Shown piece after piece: positions 7,463 to 16,267 of a DNA stretch of 64,000 nt. Source of the stretch: Bradyrhizobium sp. Ghvi (GTDB lineage Bacteria; Pseudomonadota; Alphaproteobacteria; Rhizobiales; Xanthobacteraceae). The stretch spans positions 248,001 to 312,000 of the forward strand of contig NZ_FOVU01000005.1 of the NCBI RefSeq assembly GCF_900115265.1. The letters run 5' to 3'. A program made the translations under genes and the position numbers. Numbering within the stretch: position 1 is the first letter of the stretch; each line of letters opens with the position of its first letter. Under the pieces are notes generated by a model, which was not told the DNA's origin, did no database searches, and worked only from the letters and a program-made list of their open reading frames with translations.

Positions 7463-8320
7463 TCAGCCGGCAATGAAGGCGAGCAGGGTGCCGTTGGCCT
7501 TGGCGGGCGGCACGACGATGGCCGTCCCACTGCGGACGCCTGCCGAGCCGAGCGCCTTCTCGGTTGCCGCGAGGTCGCCGCTGACGAGCACCAGCGCCGC
7601 GCCGCCGCGTTCGGAGAGGCCAGTGAGCGGCACGCCGGGATAGCGCTTGCCGAGCTGGTCGAGCGTCAGATACACGAAGTCGGCGCGGTCGCCGCCTGAG
7701 GTCACAGTTACCGCACCGTTGTTCTCCGCTTTCGATTCGCGATCGATCAGCCGCGCCAGATGCGCCGCTTCCTTCGCGGGCTCAGGCGTTGCGATCAGCA
7801 CCTCGCTGATCCGCTTGGCCGCATTGGCGTGGGTCATCAGCTCGGGGATCCACACCGTCTCGCGGGTCTTGTGCTGGCAGGCGAAGATGCGCACGCCGCC
7901 CGGCGCTTCCGCTGTCGGCCACATGAAGGTGCGGAATTTGGCGGCCGCGACCGTGCCATCGGGCAGCGTCACCGGCCGCTCGAAATCGGTCGGACCGATC
8001 GGGGTAAGGCCACGTGCGCGGATCTCCTCGGCGCCTGCAGCGGAATCGATGGCGGTGAAGGCAATGCGCTCGATGCCTTCGCCGTGCCGATCGACAAAGG
8101 CCCGCGCCGGCGCGTTGTGCTCGGTCGGGACAAGCACGCCAAGCAGCTCCATGTAGTCAGGGTCGAACATGATGGTGTAGTTGCCGGTGCCCATATGCGC
8201 GCTGTGGGTGCCGCGCGGCGAGAGGGTGAAGCCGAGCCGCCGGTAGTTTTCGGCGGCGCTGTCGAGGTCTTTCACCATGACCACGGCGTGGTCGATACCG
8301 ATGATGTTCTTGAGGGCCAC
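7463..8320 (-). CDS. Glyoxalase-like (VOC) domain protein
   Basis: This 285-residue protein has an N-terminal glyoxalase-like beta-alpha-beta fold. IDHAVVMVKDLDSA at residues 9-22 supplies the His expected at the first metal position. RFGFTLSPRG-like text follows (here YRRLGFTLSPRGTH), then GNYTIMF, YMELLG with a Glu ligand candidate, and a second half from about residue 140 with RIFACQH. This layout fits the Glyoxalase_3-type family rather than a classical lactoylglutathione lyase. The substrate is unknown. It lies 137 bases downstream of puuD on the same strand and might be co-transcribed, but no purine-pathway VOC enzyme is indicated by sequence alone. Start ATG 8320 fits the family N-terminus. 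Confidence 0.8.
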   Translation of the reverse strand: MALKNIIGIDHAVVMVKDLDSAAENYRRLGFTLSPRGTHSAHMGTGNYTIMFDPDYMELLGVLVPTEHNAPARAFVDRHGEGIERIAFTAIDSAAGAEEIRARGLTPIGPTDFERPVTLPDGTVAAAKFRTFMWPTAEAPGGVRIFACQHKTRETVWIPELMTHANAAKRISEVLIATPEPAKEAAHLARLIDRESKAENNGAVTVTSGGDRADFVYLTLDQLGKRYPGVPLTGLSERGGAALVLVSGDLAATEKALGSAGVRSGTAIVVPPAKANGTLLAFIAG

Positions 8321-8457
8321 TGTGATTTCCCCGGTGATTTTGGACGGCTTGAGCTGCCGCTGTCCCTGTCTACGCCGGATGGGCGATCAAGTCATTTTCA
8401 ATTCAGTGGGAGGTCAGAAATTTCATTCCGCGAATGCGGCATCGACACGTTACGGTG

Positions 8458-9651
8458 TCAGCGATCCTGCTTGCCGATATAGGCGGCGAGGGTGGCGCGC
8501 TCCTCGCCGGTCATTTCGGTGATGTTGCCCGGCGGCATCGCGTTGGACCATGCGGCGACGCGCCCGATCAGGCGGATGTTGCGGTGGATGTTTTCCGGCG
8601 CATCGAGCAGAATGCCCTTCGGCGCGGTCACGATGCCGGCCCAGACCGGCTCGGCGGCGTGGCACATGCTGCAGCGGGACATCACGATGTCCTCGACATT
8701 GGCGAGCGTCGGCTGTGCCGACAGCGCGCTCGTCTTGACCTCGCGCGGGCCGGCTGCGGACAGCAAGAGGATCGCGATCGCACCCGCTGCTGCGACACCC
8801 CACACCCACCATGGCGATTTGCGTCCGGCATGGCCTTCGTTGAAGAAATGGCGGATCACCGGCCCCAGCGCCAGCACGATCGCAACGATGATCCAGTTGA
8901 AGCGCGTGGCATAGAGCAGCGGATAATGGTTGCTGATCATCAGCACGACGACCGGCAGCGTCAGATAATTGTTGTGGACCGAGCGTTCCTTGCTGGTCTT
9001 GCCGAGCTTCGGGTCGGGCGCCTCTCCCGCGATCAGGCTGGCGACGATCTTCTTCTGGTTCGGGATGATCACGGCAAAGACGTTGGCCACCATGATGGTC
9101 CCGATGATCGCGCCGATCTGGTTGAAGGCGCCGCGGCCGCTCAGCACATGGGTGAAGGCGTAGGTGAGGACGACCAGGAACAGGTAGCCGCCGATGGCGA
9201 AGGGCAGCTCGCGCTGCGCGAGGCCAGTGCGACAGGCGGCCTCGTAAAGAAGCCAGGCCAGCGCGAGGCTGCAGAAGCTGAACAAGCCGGCCTGGGCCGG
9301 TGTCAAATCGAGGACCGACTTGTCGATCAGGAACAAATCGGCGTCGAGATAATACACCACCACCATCAGCGCGAAACCGGACAGCCAGGTGGTATAGGCC
9401 TCCCATTTGAACCACGTCAGCTCATCCGGCATGTGGCTTGGTGCCACCAGATATTTCATGATCCGGTAGAAGCCGCCGCCATGAACCTGCCAGGCCTCGC
9501 CCTGCACACCGTCAGGCAGATCACTTCCGGGTTTGAGGCTGAGGTCGAGGGCGATGAAATAGAACGAGCTGCCGATCCAGGCGATCGCGGCCACCACGTG
9601 CAGCCAGCGCAGCAGCAGGCTTGCCCATTCCGTTACGATTGATCCCCACAT
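8458..9651 (-). CDS. puuD: Urate hydroxylase PuuD (membrane urate oxidase with cytochrome c domain)
   Basis: This 397-residue integral membrane protein has about eight hydrophobic segments, beginning WASLLLRWLHVVAAIAWIGS, and a C-terminal cytochrome c domain. The heme motif CSMCH is near residue 327 and the Met ligand candidate is in NAMPPGN near residue 371. The family oxidises urate to 5-hydroxyisourate and passes electrons to the respiratory chain instead of O2. Start ATG 9651 (MWGSIVTEW) matches the family N-terminus; an upstream in-frame start adds sixteen Arg-rich residues of no coding character. No other purine genes (hpxO, allantoinase and so on) adjoin it. The cyo quinol oxidase genes 2.6 kb away are a separate unit. 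Confidence 0.92.
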   Translation of the reverse strand: MWGSIVTEWASLLLRWLHVVAAIAWIGSSFYFIALDLSLKPGSDLPDGVQGEAWQVHGGGFYRIMKYLVAPSHMPDELTWFKWEAYTTWLSGFALMVVVYYLDADLFLIDKSVLDLTPAQAGLFSFCSLALAWLLYEAACRTGLAQRELPFAIGGYLFLVVLTYAFTHVLSGRGAFNQIGAIIGTIMVANVFAVIIPNQKKIVASLIAGEAPDPKLGKTSKERSVHNNYLTLPVVVLMISNHYPLLYATRFNWIIVAIVLALGPVIRHFFNEGHAGRKSPWWVWGVAAAGAIAILLLSAAGPREVKTSALSAQPTLANVEDIVMSRCSMCHAAEPVWAGIVTAPKGILLDAPENIHRNIRLIGRVAAWSNAMPPGNITEMTGEERATLAAYIGKQDR

Positions 9652-9831
9652 GATCACCCCACCACCGCGACGCCGATGCCGCAGCTTTGATGACCGCAAC
9701 CGGCGGTCGTGTCCCTACAATGTGTTGCACCGATCCGCGCCGTTTTCCAGTACGATGGGTCACGCCAAATGCACATCGTGCGGGCATGAGCTGACGTGGG
9801 ATGCAGCAGCTAAAGTCGGGAGGAAGGTGAC

Positions 9832-11163
9832 GTGATATCTCGTGTCTCGCACATTGCGCTAGCCGCATGGCTGGGAGTTGGCTGCATTGGCGCGCAAGCG
9901 GATCCCGTGCTGCAAGGCAAGAACGCTTTTGGCGACTGGCAGGCCGACAGGCCCGGCACCGTCAGGCTGATCCGCCCGCAGGACCTGCCGGCGCCCGGCG
10001 CCTCGCGCTCGGTCTCCAATCCTACGCGTGTGATGGCGCGTGGTGGTGCTACGCCGCTCGTGCCGGAGGGATTCAAGATCGAACTGTTGGCCGACGGCCT
10101 GTCCGATGCGCGCGTGCTGCGCGTCGCGCCGAACGGCGACATTTTCGTTGCCGAGACCGGACCCGGACGCATTCGCGTGCTGCGCCTCGGGGAGGGCGGC
10201 AAAGTCGCGACCAACGAGATCTTTGCCAGCGGGCTGGACCGCCCGTTCGGAATCGCCTTCTTCCCGAACGGCGACAATCCGCAATGGATCTATGTCGCCA
10301 ATGCCGGCAACCTCGTCCGCTTTCCCTATCACGTCGGGGATCTGAAGGCCTCGGGCAAGCCCGAAATCATGGTGGCGAACCTGGCGCACGGATCGGGGCA
10401 TTCCACCCGCGATATCGTGTTCACGCCCGACGGAAAGCGCATGCTGGTGTCGGTCGGGTCCGCCAGCAATGTCGCCGAAGGCATGGGGAGCCCGCCCGGC
10501 GGGCTCGAGGCCTGGTCGCACACGCAAGCCCTCGGCGCCTCCTGGGGTTATGAAGCGGAGCGTGCCGCTGTGCTCAGCTTCAATCCCGAAGGCAAGGACC
10601 GCAAGCTCTACGCCACCGGCATTCGCAACTGCGTCGGCCTCGCGATCCAGGTGCAGACCGGGCTGCCCTGGTGCTCGACCAATGAACGCGACGGTCTCGG
10701 CGACGATCTCGTGCCCGACTACGTCACCAGCGTGAAGGAAGGCGCCTTCTACGGCTGGCCGTGGTTCTACATCGGCAACAACGAAGATCCGCGCCACGCC
10801 GGTGCGCGGCCGGATCTGAAAGACAAGGTGACGGTGCCGGACGTGCTGGTGCAGGCGCATTCGGCCTCGCTCGGCATGACTTTCTATAAGGGCACGCAGT
10901 TTCCATCCGAATATCAGGGCGACGCCTTCGCCGCCGAGCACGGCTCCTGGAATCGCTCGAAGCGCACCGGCTACAAGGTAATCCGTATCAAGATGAAGGA
11001 TGGCAAGCCAACCGGTGAGTACGAGGATTTTGTCACCGGCTTTGTCGTGAACGACGCCCAGGTCTGGGGACGGCCGGCCGGAATCGCGGTGGCCAAGGAT
11101 GGATCGCTGCTGATTTCGGAAGACACCGGGGGCACAGTCTGGCGGGTGACGTATTCGCACTGA
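9832..11163 (+). CDS. PQQ-dependent sugar/sorbosone dehydrogenase-type protein
   Basis: This 443-residue periplasmic beta-propeller protein starts at GTG 9832, five bases after GGGAGGAAGG. Residues 1-23 form a Sec signal (MISRVSHIALAAWLGVGCIG, cleavage near AQA). Propeller signatures are VPEGFKIELLADGLSDARVL, PNGDIFVAETGPGRI, GLDRPFGIAFFP, HSTRDIVFTPDGKRML and a C-terminal GRPAGIAVAKDGSLLISED. YATGIRNCVGLAIQ matches the conserved G-x-R-N block of the GSDH/sorbosone dehydrogenase class. Members oxidise aldoses or L-sorbosone with PQQ, but some are non-enzymatic. No cytochrome subunit is fused or adjacent. It is divergent from puuD across a 180-base gap and converges on the SDR gene. Confidence 0.87.
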   Translation: MISRVSHIALAAWLGVGCIGAQADPVLQGKNAFGDWQADRPGTVRLIRPQDLPAPGASRSVSNPTRVMARGGATPLVPEGFKIELLADGLSDARVLRVAPNGDIFVAETGPGRIRVLRLGEGGKVATNEIFASGLDRPFGIAFFPNGDNPQWIYVANAGNLVRFPYHVGDLKASGKPEIMVANLAHGSGHSTRDIVFTPDGKRMLVSVGSASNVAEGMGSPPGGLEAWSHTQALGASWGYEAERAAVLSFNPEGKDRKLYATGIRNCVGLAIQVQTGLPWCSTNERDGLGDDLVPDYVTSVKEGAFYGWPWFYIGNNEDPRHAGARPDLKDKVTVPDVLVQAHSASLGMTFYKGTQFPSEYQGDAFAAEHGSWNRSKRTGYKVIRIKMKDGKPTGEYEDFVTGFVVNDAQVWGRPAGIAVAKDGSLLISEDTGGTVWRVTYSH

Positions 11164-11206
11164 GCGAGCTTTTTTCGCCTCTGGCAGCAAGCGGGGGGAA
11201 CGAGAC

Positions 11207-12007
11207 CTACCCGCGTCTCACGCTCGCCCCGCCATCGACCGGCAGCGTCACACCCGTGATGAAGTTCGCCTCGTCGGATGCGAGAAACAGCGCGGCATTC
11301 GCGACGTCCCAAGCCGTGCCCATCTTCTTGCGCAGCGGCACCTTGCTATCGCGTTCGGCCTCGACCTCGGCGCGAGTCTTGTGCCACTCACGAGCGCGGG
11401 TGTCGACCGCCATCGGCGTGTTCATCAGGCCGGGCAGGATGACGTTGGCGCGGATGCCGTATTCGGCGTTCTGGTAGGCGAGCTGTTCGGTGAAGGCGAT
11501 CATCGCCGCCTTCGTCGCCTTGTAGGCGACGTAAGGGTAGGTGGTGATCGCGGCCATCGAGGAGATGTTGATGATGGCGCCGCTCTTCTGCGCCCGCATG
11601 ATCGGGATCACCTCTTTCGCGGCGAGAATGCAGCTTTTCAGATTGATGGCGACGACGCGGTCGAACGCTTCCTCGGTGATCTCTAGCAGTTCGGCATCGC
11701 CGCCGGACAGGCTGACGCCGACATTGTTGTGCAGCACGTCAATGCGGCCCCAGCGCGATTTTGCGTCGGCGACCATCGCCTTGATGTCGGCAGACTTGGT
11801 CACGTCGGCCCCGAAGGCCGCGGCGGTGCCTTGTCTGGCGGCGATCAGATTCACGGTCTCCTGCGCTGATTCCAGATGATGGTCGACGCACAGCACCTTC
11901 GCGCCCTCGCGCGCAAAGGTCAGTGCGGTGGCGCGGCCGTTGCCTATGCCCTCGCCGGGGCTCTGGCCGGCGCCCACGACGATCGCAACCTTGTCCTGCA
12001 GGCGCAT
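11207..12007 (-). CDS. SDR-family oxidoreductase
   Basis: This 266-residue classical short-chain dehydrogenase has a cofactor loop GAGQSPGEGIGNGRA at residues 12-26, a longer variant of TGxxxGIG. Asp42 in CVDHH suggests NAD preference. Other motifs are NNVG near residue 94, the catalytic Ser in NISSM, and Y-K-A-T-K (YKATK, Tyr and Lys). The C-terminus is LPVDGGASVRRG. All catalytic residues are present, unlike the SDR at 55269-56012. Substrate unknown. It is transcribed convergently with the PQQ dehydrogenase and divergently from cyoA, and its start at ATG 12007 needs no adjustment. Confidence 0.9.
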   Translation of the reverse strand: MRLQDKVAIVVGAGQSPGEGIGNGRATALTFAREGAKVLCVDHHLESAQETVNLIAARQGTAAAFGADVTKSADIKAMVADAKSRWGRIDVLHNNVGVSLSGGDAELLEITEEAFDRVVAINLKSCILAAKEVIPIMRAQKSGAIINISSMAAITTYPYVAYKATKAAMIAFTEQLAYQNAEYGIRANVILPGLMNTPMAVDTRAREWHKTRAEVEAERDSKVPLRKKMGTAWDVANAALFLASDEANFITGVTLPVDGGASVRRG

Positions 12008-12265
12008 GTCAGTTCACTCCCGGCATCGGTACCGCTCGAGTACCTCGTTCCATCCCGTTGTTTTTTTCGACGATAGCAACGGACTGCGAGCGTGAGAAGG
12101 CCGGGCGTCCCTCTCTCATGTCATTGACATCGCATGAATTTGCATGCCGCCCCTAACATTGCCCCGGCGGCTGTAGGAACCGAGTTCACGCGATCGCGTT
12201 TGTTGCGGAGCCTTTCCCCACGCTAGGCTCTTTCCCGGGGCTCCCAAACCGCCAGTGGCTTGCCG

Positions 12266-13099
12266 ATGAATCTGCTCGATCCACAAGGCCCTGTGGCTGC
12301 GGCCAACAGCACCATTTTGGTTGATTCCGTCTTCATCATGCTTGCGATCGTGGTGCCGACCATCGTCGCGATCTTGGCTTTTGCGTTCTGGTTTCGCGCA
12401 TCCAACCCCAGAGCGAACTTCCAGCCAGACTTCGTCTATTCCGGACGCGTCGAGATGGTGGTGTGGGCGATTCCCGCGCTGACAGTCATCCTTCTCGGCG
12501 GCGTCGCCTGGATCGGCTCGCATCAGCTTGATCCCGCAGCACCCGTGCCGGGCACCGGCAGCCCGGTGCGCATCCAGGCCGTGTCGCTCGATTGGAAGTG
12601 GCTGTTCATCTATCCGGACCAACGCATTGCCACCGTCAATACGCTGACGGTGCCGGCGGGAGCCGAGCTGAACATCCAGCTGACATCATCGAGCGTGATG
12701 AACGTGTTCTTCATTCCTCAGCTCGGCAGCATGATCTACACCATGAACGGCATGGTGACGAAGCTGAACCTGCGCGCCGACAATGAGGGAAAGCTTAAGG
12801 GCCTGTCGGCGCACTTCTCCGGCGACGGCTTTCCCGACATGATGTTCGACGTCAACGTGATCTCGCCGTTGTCATTTCCGGATTGGGTGGCGACCACCGC
12901 GAAGACCGACGCGGTGCTGAACGAGGAGAGCTACAAGAAGCTGATGCAGCAGGGCATCGAGAAGGGCAGGCCGACCTATCGGCTCGAAGACCCGCGCCTG
13001 TTCGACCTGATCGCGACCCAGCACATTCCCCCAGGCCCAGGGCCGCAGCTCGCATCCGAAGCCGGCCGATCGCAGAGTGGAGGCCAGGATGCTCGGTAA
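12266..13099 (+). CDS. cyoA: Cytochrome bo-type quinol oxidase subunit II
   Basis: This 277-residue subunit II of a heme-copper quinol oxidase has two membrane helices (about 21-44 and 64-84) followed by a periplasmic cupredoxin domain (VRIQAVSLDWKWLFIYPDQ, STNVFFIPQ-like SSVMNVFFIPQLGSMIY). The CuA cysteine ligands are absent, which separates quinol from cytochrome c oxidases. Start ATG 12266 begins right at LLDPQGPV. A TTG six bases upstream is possible, and a stop at 12224-12226 prevents a longer N-terminus. The usual lipoprotein signal and Cys of CyoA are therefore missing. It heads cyoABCD, with its end overlapping cyoB by 11 bases; the promoter must lie in the 258 bases shared with the SDR gene. 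Confidence 0.93.
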   Translation: MNLLDPQGPVAAANSTILVDSVFIMLAIVVPTIVAILAFAFWFRASNPRANFQPDFVYSGRVEMVVWAIPALTVILLGGVAWIGSHQLDPAAPVPGTGSPVRIQAVSLDWKWLFIYPDQRIATVNTLTVPAGAELNIQLTSSSVMNVFFIPQLGSMIYTMNGMVTKLNLRADNEGKLKGLSAHFSGDGFPDMMFDVNVISPLSFPDWVATTAKTDAVLNEESYKKLMQQGIEKGRPTYRLEDPRLFDLIATQHIPPGPGPQLASEAGRSQSGGQDAR

Positions 13100-15092
13100 G
13101 CTCGACTGGTCGGCCATCCCGTTCGATCAGCCCATTCCGCTCATTGCAGGTGGCGTTGTGCTGGCAGGCATCCTCGCGGTGCTGATCTGGGTCGTAGTGA
13201 AGGGGCATCTGCCCTATCTCTGGCACGAATGGATCACCAGCGTCGATCACAAGCGTATCGGCGTCATGTACATCCTGCTGGCCTCGGTGATGCTGCTGCG
13301 CGGCGGCAGTGATGCCATCATGATGCGGATCCAGCAGGCGATCGCTTACCAGTCGCAGGGGTACCTGCCGCCGGAGCACTACAACCAGATCTTTTCGGCG
13401 CACGGCACCATCATGATCTTCTTCGTGGCGATGCCGTTCGTGATCGGGTTGATGAACCTCGTCGTGCCGCTTCAGCTCGGAGTGCGTGACGTGGCTTTCC
13501 CAACGCTCAATTCCGTCGGCTTCTGGTTGACTGCGACCGGCGCGCTGCTGGTCAATCTGTCGCTGGTGATCGGCGAGTTCGCCCGTACCGGCTGGCTCGC
13601 CTTTCCGCCGCTGTCGGAATTATCCTATTCGCCCGGCGTCGGGGTTGATTATTATGCCTGGTCACTGCAGATCTCCGGCGTCGGCACGCTGGTGGCCGGC
13701 ATCAATCTCGTGACGACGGTGCTCAAGCTGCGCACCAAGGGCATGAATTATCTGCGTATGCCGATGTTCTGCTGGACCACGCTGGCCTCGAACCTGCTGA
13801 TCGTCGCGGCGTTTCCGATCCTCACTGCTACGCTCGCGATGCTGCTGCTCGACCGTTACCTCGGCTTCCACTTCTTCACCAACGAAGCCGGTGGCAACGT
13901 GATGATGTTCATGAACCTGATCTGGGCCTGGGGACATCCGGAAGTCTACATCCTGGTGCTGCCGGCCTTCGGCATCTACTCCGAGGTGGTGTCGACCTTC
14001 TCCAGCAAGCCGCTGTTCGGCTATCGCTCCATGGTGCTCGCGACCATGGCGATCTGCATCATCTCCTTCATGGTCTGGCTGCATCACTTCTTCACGATGG
14101 GGGCCGGGCCCGATGTCAACGCCATCTTCGGCATCGCCAGCATGATCATCGCGGTGCCGACCGGGGTGAAGATCTACAACTGGCTGTTCACGATGTATGG
14201 CGGCCGGATCCGCTTCGCGACGCCGATGCTGTGGTCGGTCGGCTTCATGGTGACGTTCATCATCGGCGGTTTGACCGGCGTTCTCGTCGCGGTGCCTCCG
14301 GCGGACTTCATGCTTCACAACAGCATGTTCCTGGTTGCTCACTTTCATAACGTCATCATCGGCGGCGTGTTATTCGCCGCTTTTGCGGGCTTCGAGTACT
14401 GGTTCCCCAAGGCGTTCGGCTTCCGTCTCGACGAGCGCTGGGGCAAGGTGGGGTTCTGGTTCACCTTCATCGGCTTCTGGGTGACCTTCATGCCGCTCTA
14501 TGTCGTGGGCATGTTGGGCATGACCCGGCGCATGCAGCATTACGACGTCGCGGAGTGGCGACCTTGGATGTTGGTGGCCGCGTTCGGCATGCTCTTGCTG
14601 ACGATCGGCGTGCTCGCGCAGATCACGCAAGTCGTGGTCAGCGTCAGGAACCGCGAAGCTCTGCGCGACCGCACCGGAGATCCCTGGGACGGCCGTTCGC
14701 TGGAATGGGCGACCTCGTCTCCCCCACCCGTCTTCAACTTCGCCTTCTATCCCGATGTCCGTGGCGAGGATGCCTATTGGGCGCTGAAGCAGCACGCCCA
14801 GGAGCAGCAGCTCGGGGACCACTCGGGGCCGGAATATCAGGACATCGAGATGCCCAGGAATTCGCCGACCGGGTTCGTGTGTGCGTTCTTTGCCACGGTC
14901 ATGGGCTTTGCGCTGATCTGGCACATTTGGTGGATGGTTATCCTTGGCGGCGTCGGCGCGTTCGCGACCTTCGTCGTGTTCGCGTGGCGCGATCACGACG
15001 AATACGTCATACCCGCAGCCGAGGTCGAACGGATCGATCGCATCAACGTCGAGGAGCGTCGTAACCTCGTCAGCCTAGCGGGGACGCTCTGA
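13089..15092 (+). CDS. cyoB: Cytochrome bo-type quinol oxidase subunit I
   Basis: This 667-residue catalytic subunit has about fifteen membrane helices. Heme and copper ligands are visible: His in SAHGTIMIFF (low-spin heme), the His-Tyr cross-link motif WGHPEVYILVLPAFG, LHHFFTMG (two CuB His), and LVAHFHNVIIGG (heme ligands). The protein reduces O2 to water with ubiquinol and pumps protons. Start ATG 13089 was preferred because GGAGG lies at 13079-13083; GTG 13077 would add four residues. Length and motifs agree with CyoB. The stop overlaps cyoC as TGATG, which indicates tight translational coupling. Confidence 0.96.
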   Translation: MLGKLDWSAIPFDQPIPLIAGGVVLAGILAVLIWVVVKGHLPYLWHEWITSVDHKRIGVMYILLASVMLLRGGSDAIMMRIQQAIAYQSQGYLPPEHYNQIFSAHGTIMIFFVAMPFVIGLMNLVVPLQLGVRDVAFPTLNSVGFWLTATGALLVNLSLVIGEFARTGWLAFPPLSELSYSPGVGVDYYAWSLQISGVGTLVAGINLVTTVLKLRTKGMNYLRMPMFCWTTLASNLLIVAAFPILTATLAMLLLDRYLGFHFFTNEAGGNVMMFMNLIWAWGHPEVYILVLPAFGIYSEVVSTFSSKPLFGYRSMVLATMAICIISFMVWLHHFFTMGAGPDVNAIFGIASMIIAVPTGVKIYNWLFTMYGGRIRFATPMLWSVGFMVTFIIGGLTGVLVAVPPADFMLHNSMFLVAHFHNVIIGGVLFAAFAGFEYWFPKAFGFRLDERWGKVGFWFTFIGFWVTFMPLYVVGMLGMTRRMQHYDVAEWRPWMLVAAFGMLLLTIGVLAQITQVVVSVRNREALRDRTGDPWDGRSLEWATSSPPPVFNFAFYPDVRGEDAYWALKQHAQEQQLGDHSGPEYQDIEMPRNSPTGFVCAFFATVMGFALIWHIWWMVILGGVGAFATFVVFAWRDHDEYVIPAAEVERIDRINVEERRNLVSLAGTL

Positions 15093-15733
15093 TGACAATG
15101 ACTGCGACTCTCGGGCACGCTCACGCTGATCCCCACCACATCGGCCGAGCCGCCGAACACCCCGGGCCGGCGCCGAAGCGGATCGTCACCGCATACGGCT
15201 TCTGGGTCTTCCTGCTCTCCGACATCGTGATGTTTTCCTGCTTCTTCGCGGCCTATGCGGTACTGTCCGGCCAGACCGCCGGTGGACCCAAGGGATCGGA
15301 GATATTCGATCAACGCAATGTCGCAATCGAGACGGTCTGCCTGTTGCTCTCGAGCTTCACTTGCGGCATGGCGAGCGTCGCGGCCGATGTCCGCAACCGG
15401 TTCTGGTTCTATCTCGGCATGGCAGTGACCTGCGTGCTCGGGCTGATCTTCCTGGCCATCGAGTTCAAGGAGTTCGCCGACCTGGTTGGCCGCGGCTACG
15501 GCCCCTCGCGCAGCGCTTTCCTGACCGCGTTCTTCTCGCTGGTCGGCTGCCACGGCCTGCACGTCTCGGCCGGCGTGCTTTGGCTTCTCACCATGATGGC
15601 TCAGGTCTTCGCCAAGGGCTTTCGCGCCGACGTGCTGCGCCGGATGATGTGCTTTGCGCTGTTCTGGCATGCGCTCGATATCATCTGGGTCGGTGTGTTT
15701 TCCGTCGTCTACCTGCTTGGAGGTGGCGCATGA
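15092..15733 (+). CDS. cyoC: Cytochrome bo-type quinol oxidase subunit III
   Basis: This 213-residue subunit III has five predicted helices. The N-terminus is cytoplasmic and His-rich (GHAHADPHHIG), followed by YGFWVFLLSDIVMFSCFFAAY, RNVAIETVCLLLSSFTCG, FFSLVGCHGLHVSAGVLW and the C-terminal ALFWHALDIIWVGVFS, all typical for CyoC. It stabilises the oxidase core and has no cofactor. The start shares bases with the cyoB stop and its stop overlaps cyoD by ATGA, so the four genes form one operon. Confidence 0.95.
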   Translation: MTMTATLGHAHADPHHIGRAAEHPGPAPKRIVTAYGFWVFLLSDIVMFSCFFAAYAVLSGQTAGGPKGSEIFDQRNVAIETVCLLLSSFTCGMASVAADVRNRFWFYLGMAVTCVLGLIFLAIEFKEFADLVGRGYGPSRSAFLTAFFSLVGCHGLHVSAGVLWLLTMMAQVFAKGFRADVLRRMMCFALFWHALDIIWVGVFSVVYLLGGGA

Positions 15734-16119
15734 GCGATCAGACGCACATGCATGTCGAACACGACCTCGCCCCGGGCGAAGAAGAGCAACACAGCGTCGG
15801 CGAGCGCATTCTCGGCTATGTGGTGGGTCTCGGCCTTGCGCTGCTGCTCACCGCGACCTCGTTCTTCATCGCGGGCACCGATCTGGTCTGGCAGCCTTCG
15901 ATCCCCGTTGCGCTGATCGTGCTCGCGATCGCGCAGATGGGTGTGCATCTCGTCTTCTTCCTGCACATCACGACGGGGCCTGATAACACCAACAACGTAC
16001 TGGCGCTGGCTTTCGGCCTGCTGATCGTCTTCCTGGTGGTCGGAGGAACCGTCTGGATCATGGCGCATCTCAATCAGAACATGCCGCCGATGGATCAGTT
16101 CATTCAGATGCACAGCTGA
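15730..16119 (+). CDS. cyoD: Cytochrome bo-type quinol oxidase subunit IV
   Basis: This 129-residue subunit IV has three membrane helices: RILGYVVGLGLALLLTATSF, IPVALIVLAIAQMGVHLVFF and ALAFGLLIVFLVVGGTVWIM. The segment AQMGVHLVFFLHI is the family signature. The N-terminal 30 residues are acidic and His-containing. ATG 15730 overlaps the cyoC stop. CyoD helps assemble the CuB site in the enterobacterial enzyme. No cyoE (heme O synthase) follows, so heme O must be made from a gene elsewhere. Confidence 0.94.
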   Translation: MSDQTHMHVEHDLAPGEEEQHSVGERILGYVVGLGLALLLTATSFFIAGTDLVWQPSIPVALIVLAIAQMGVHLVFFLHITTGPDNTNNVLALAFGLLIVFLVVGGTVWIMAHLNQNMPPMDQFIQMHS

Positions 16120-16267
16120 AAAGGCGCCGCCACGATCGGGGAATGGCATCTACCTTGCCGCGAGTAGCGGCGGAGGTCTGGTTGATGCGCAATGTTCTCG
16201 CAATCCACCGACCGTATTGCTCATGGGCTCAGGCTGCCGAATCAATCGGCGGTTCGAATGGTGTTCC

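Noticed and set aside
6191..7699. A 502-codon + strand frame
   Set aside because: It is antisense to the lytic transglycosylase gene, which has clear catalytic motifs; the Arg/Ala/Gly-rich product reflects GC3 bias.
8434..9642. A 402-codon + strand frame
   Set aside because: It is antisense to puuD, and its Asp/His/Arg/Gln-rich composition is typical of the complement of a membrane protein gene.
9859..11190. A 443-codon minus-strand frame
   Set aside because: It is the complement of the PQQ dehydrogenase gene, which has a signal peptide, a ribosome site and family motifs; the minus frame has none.
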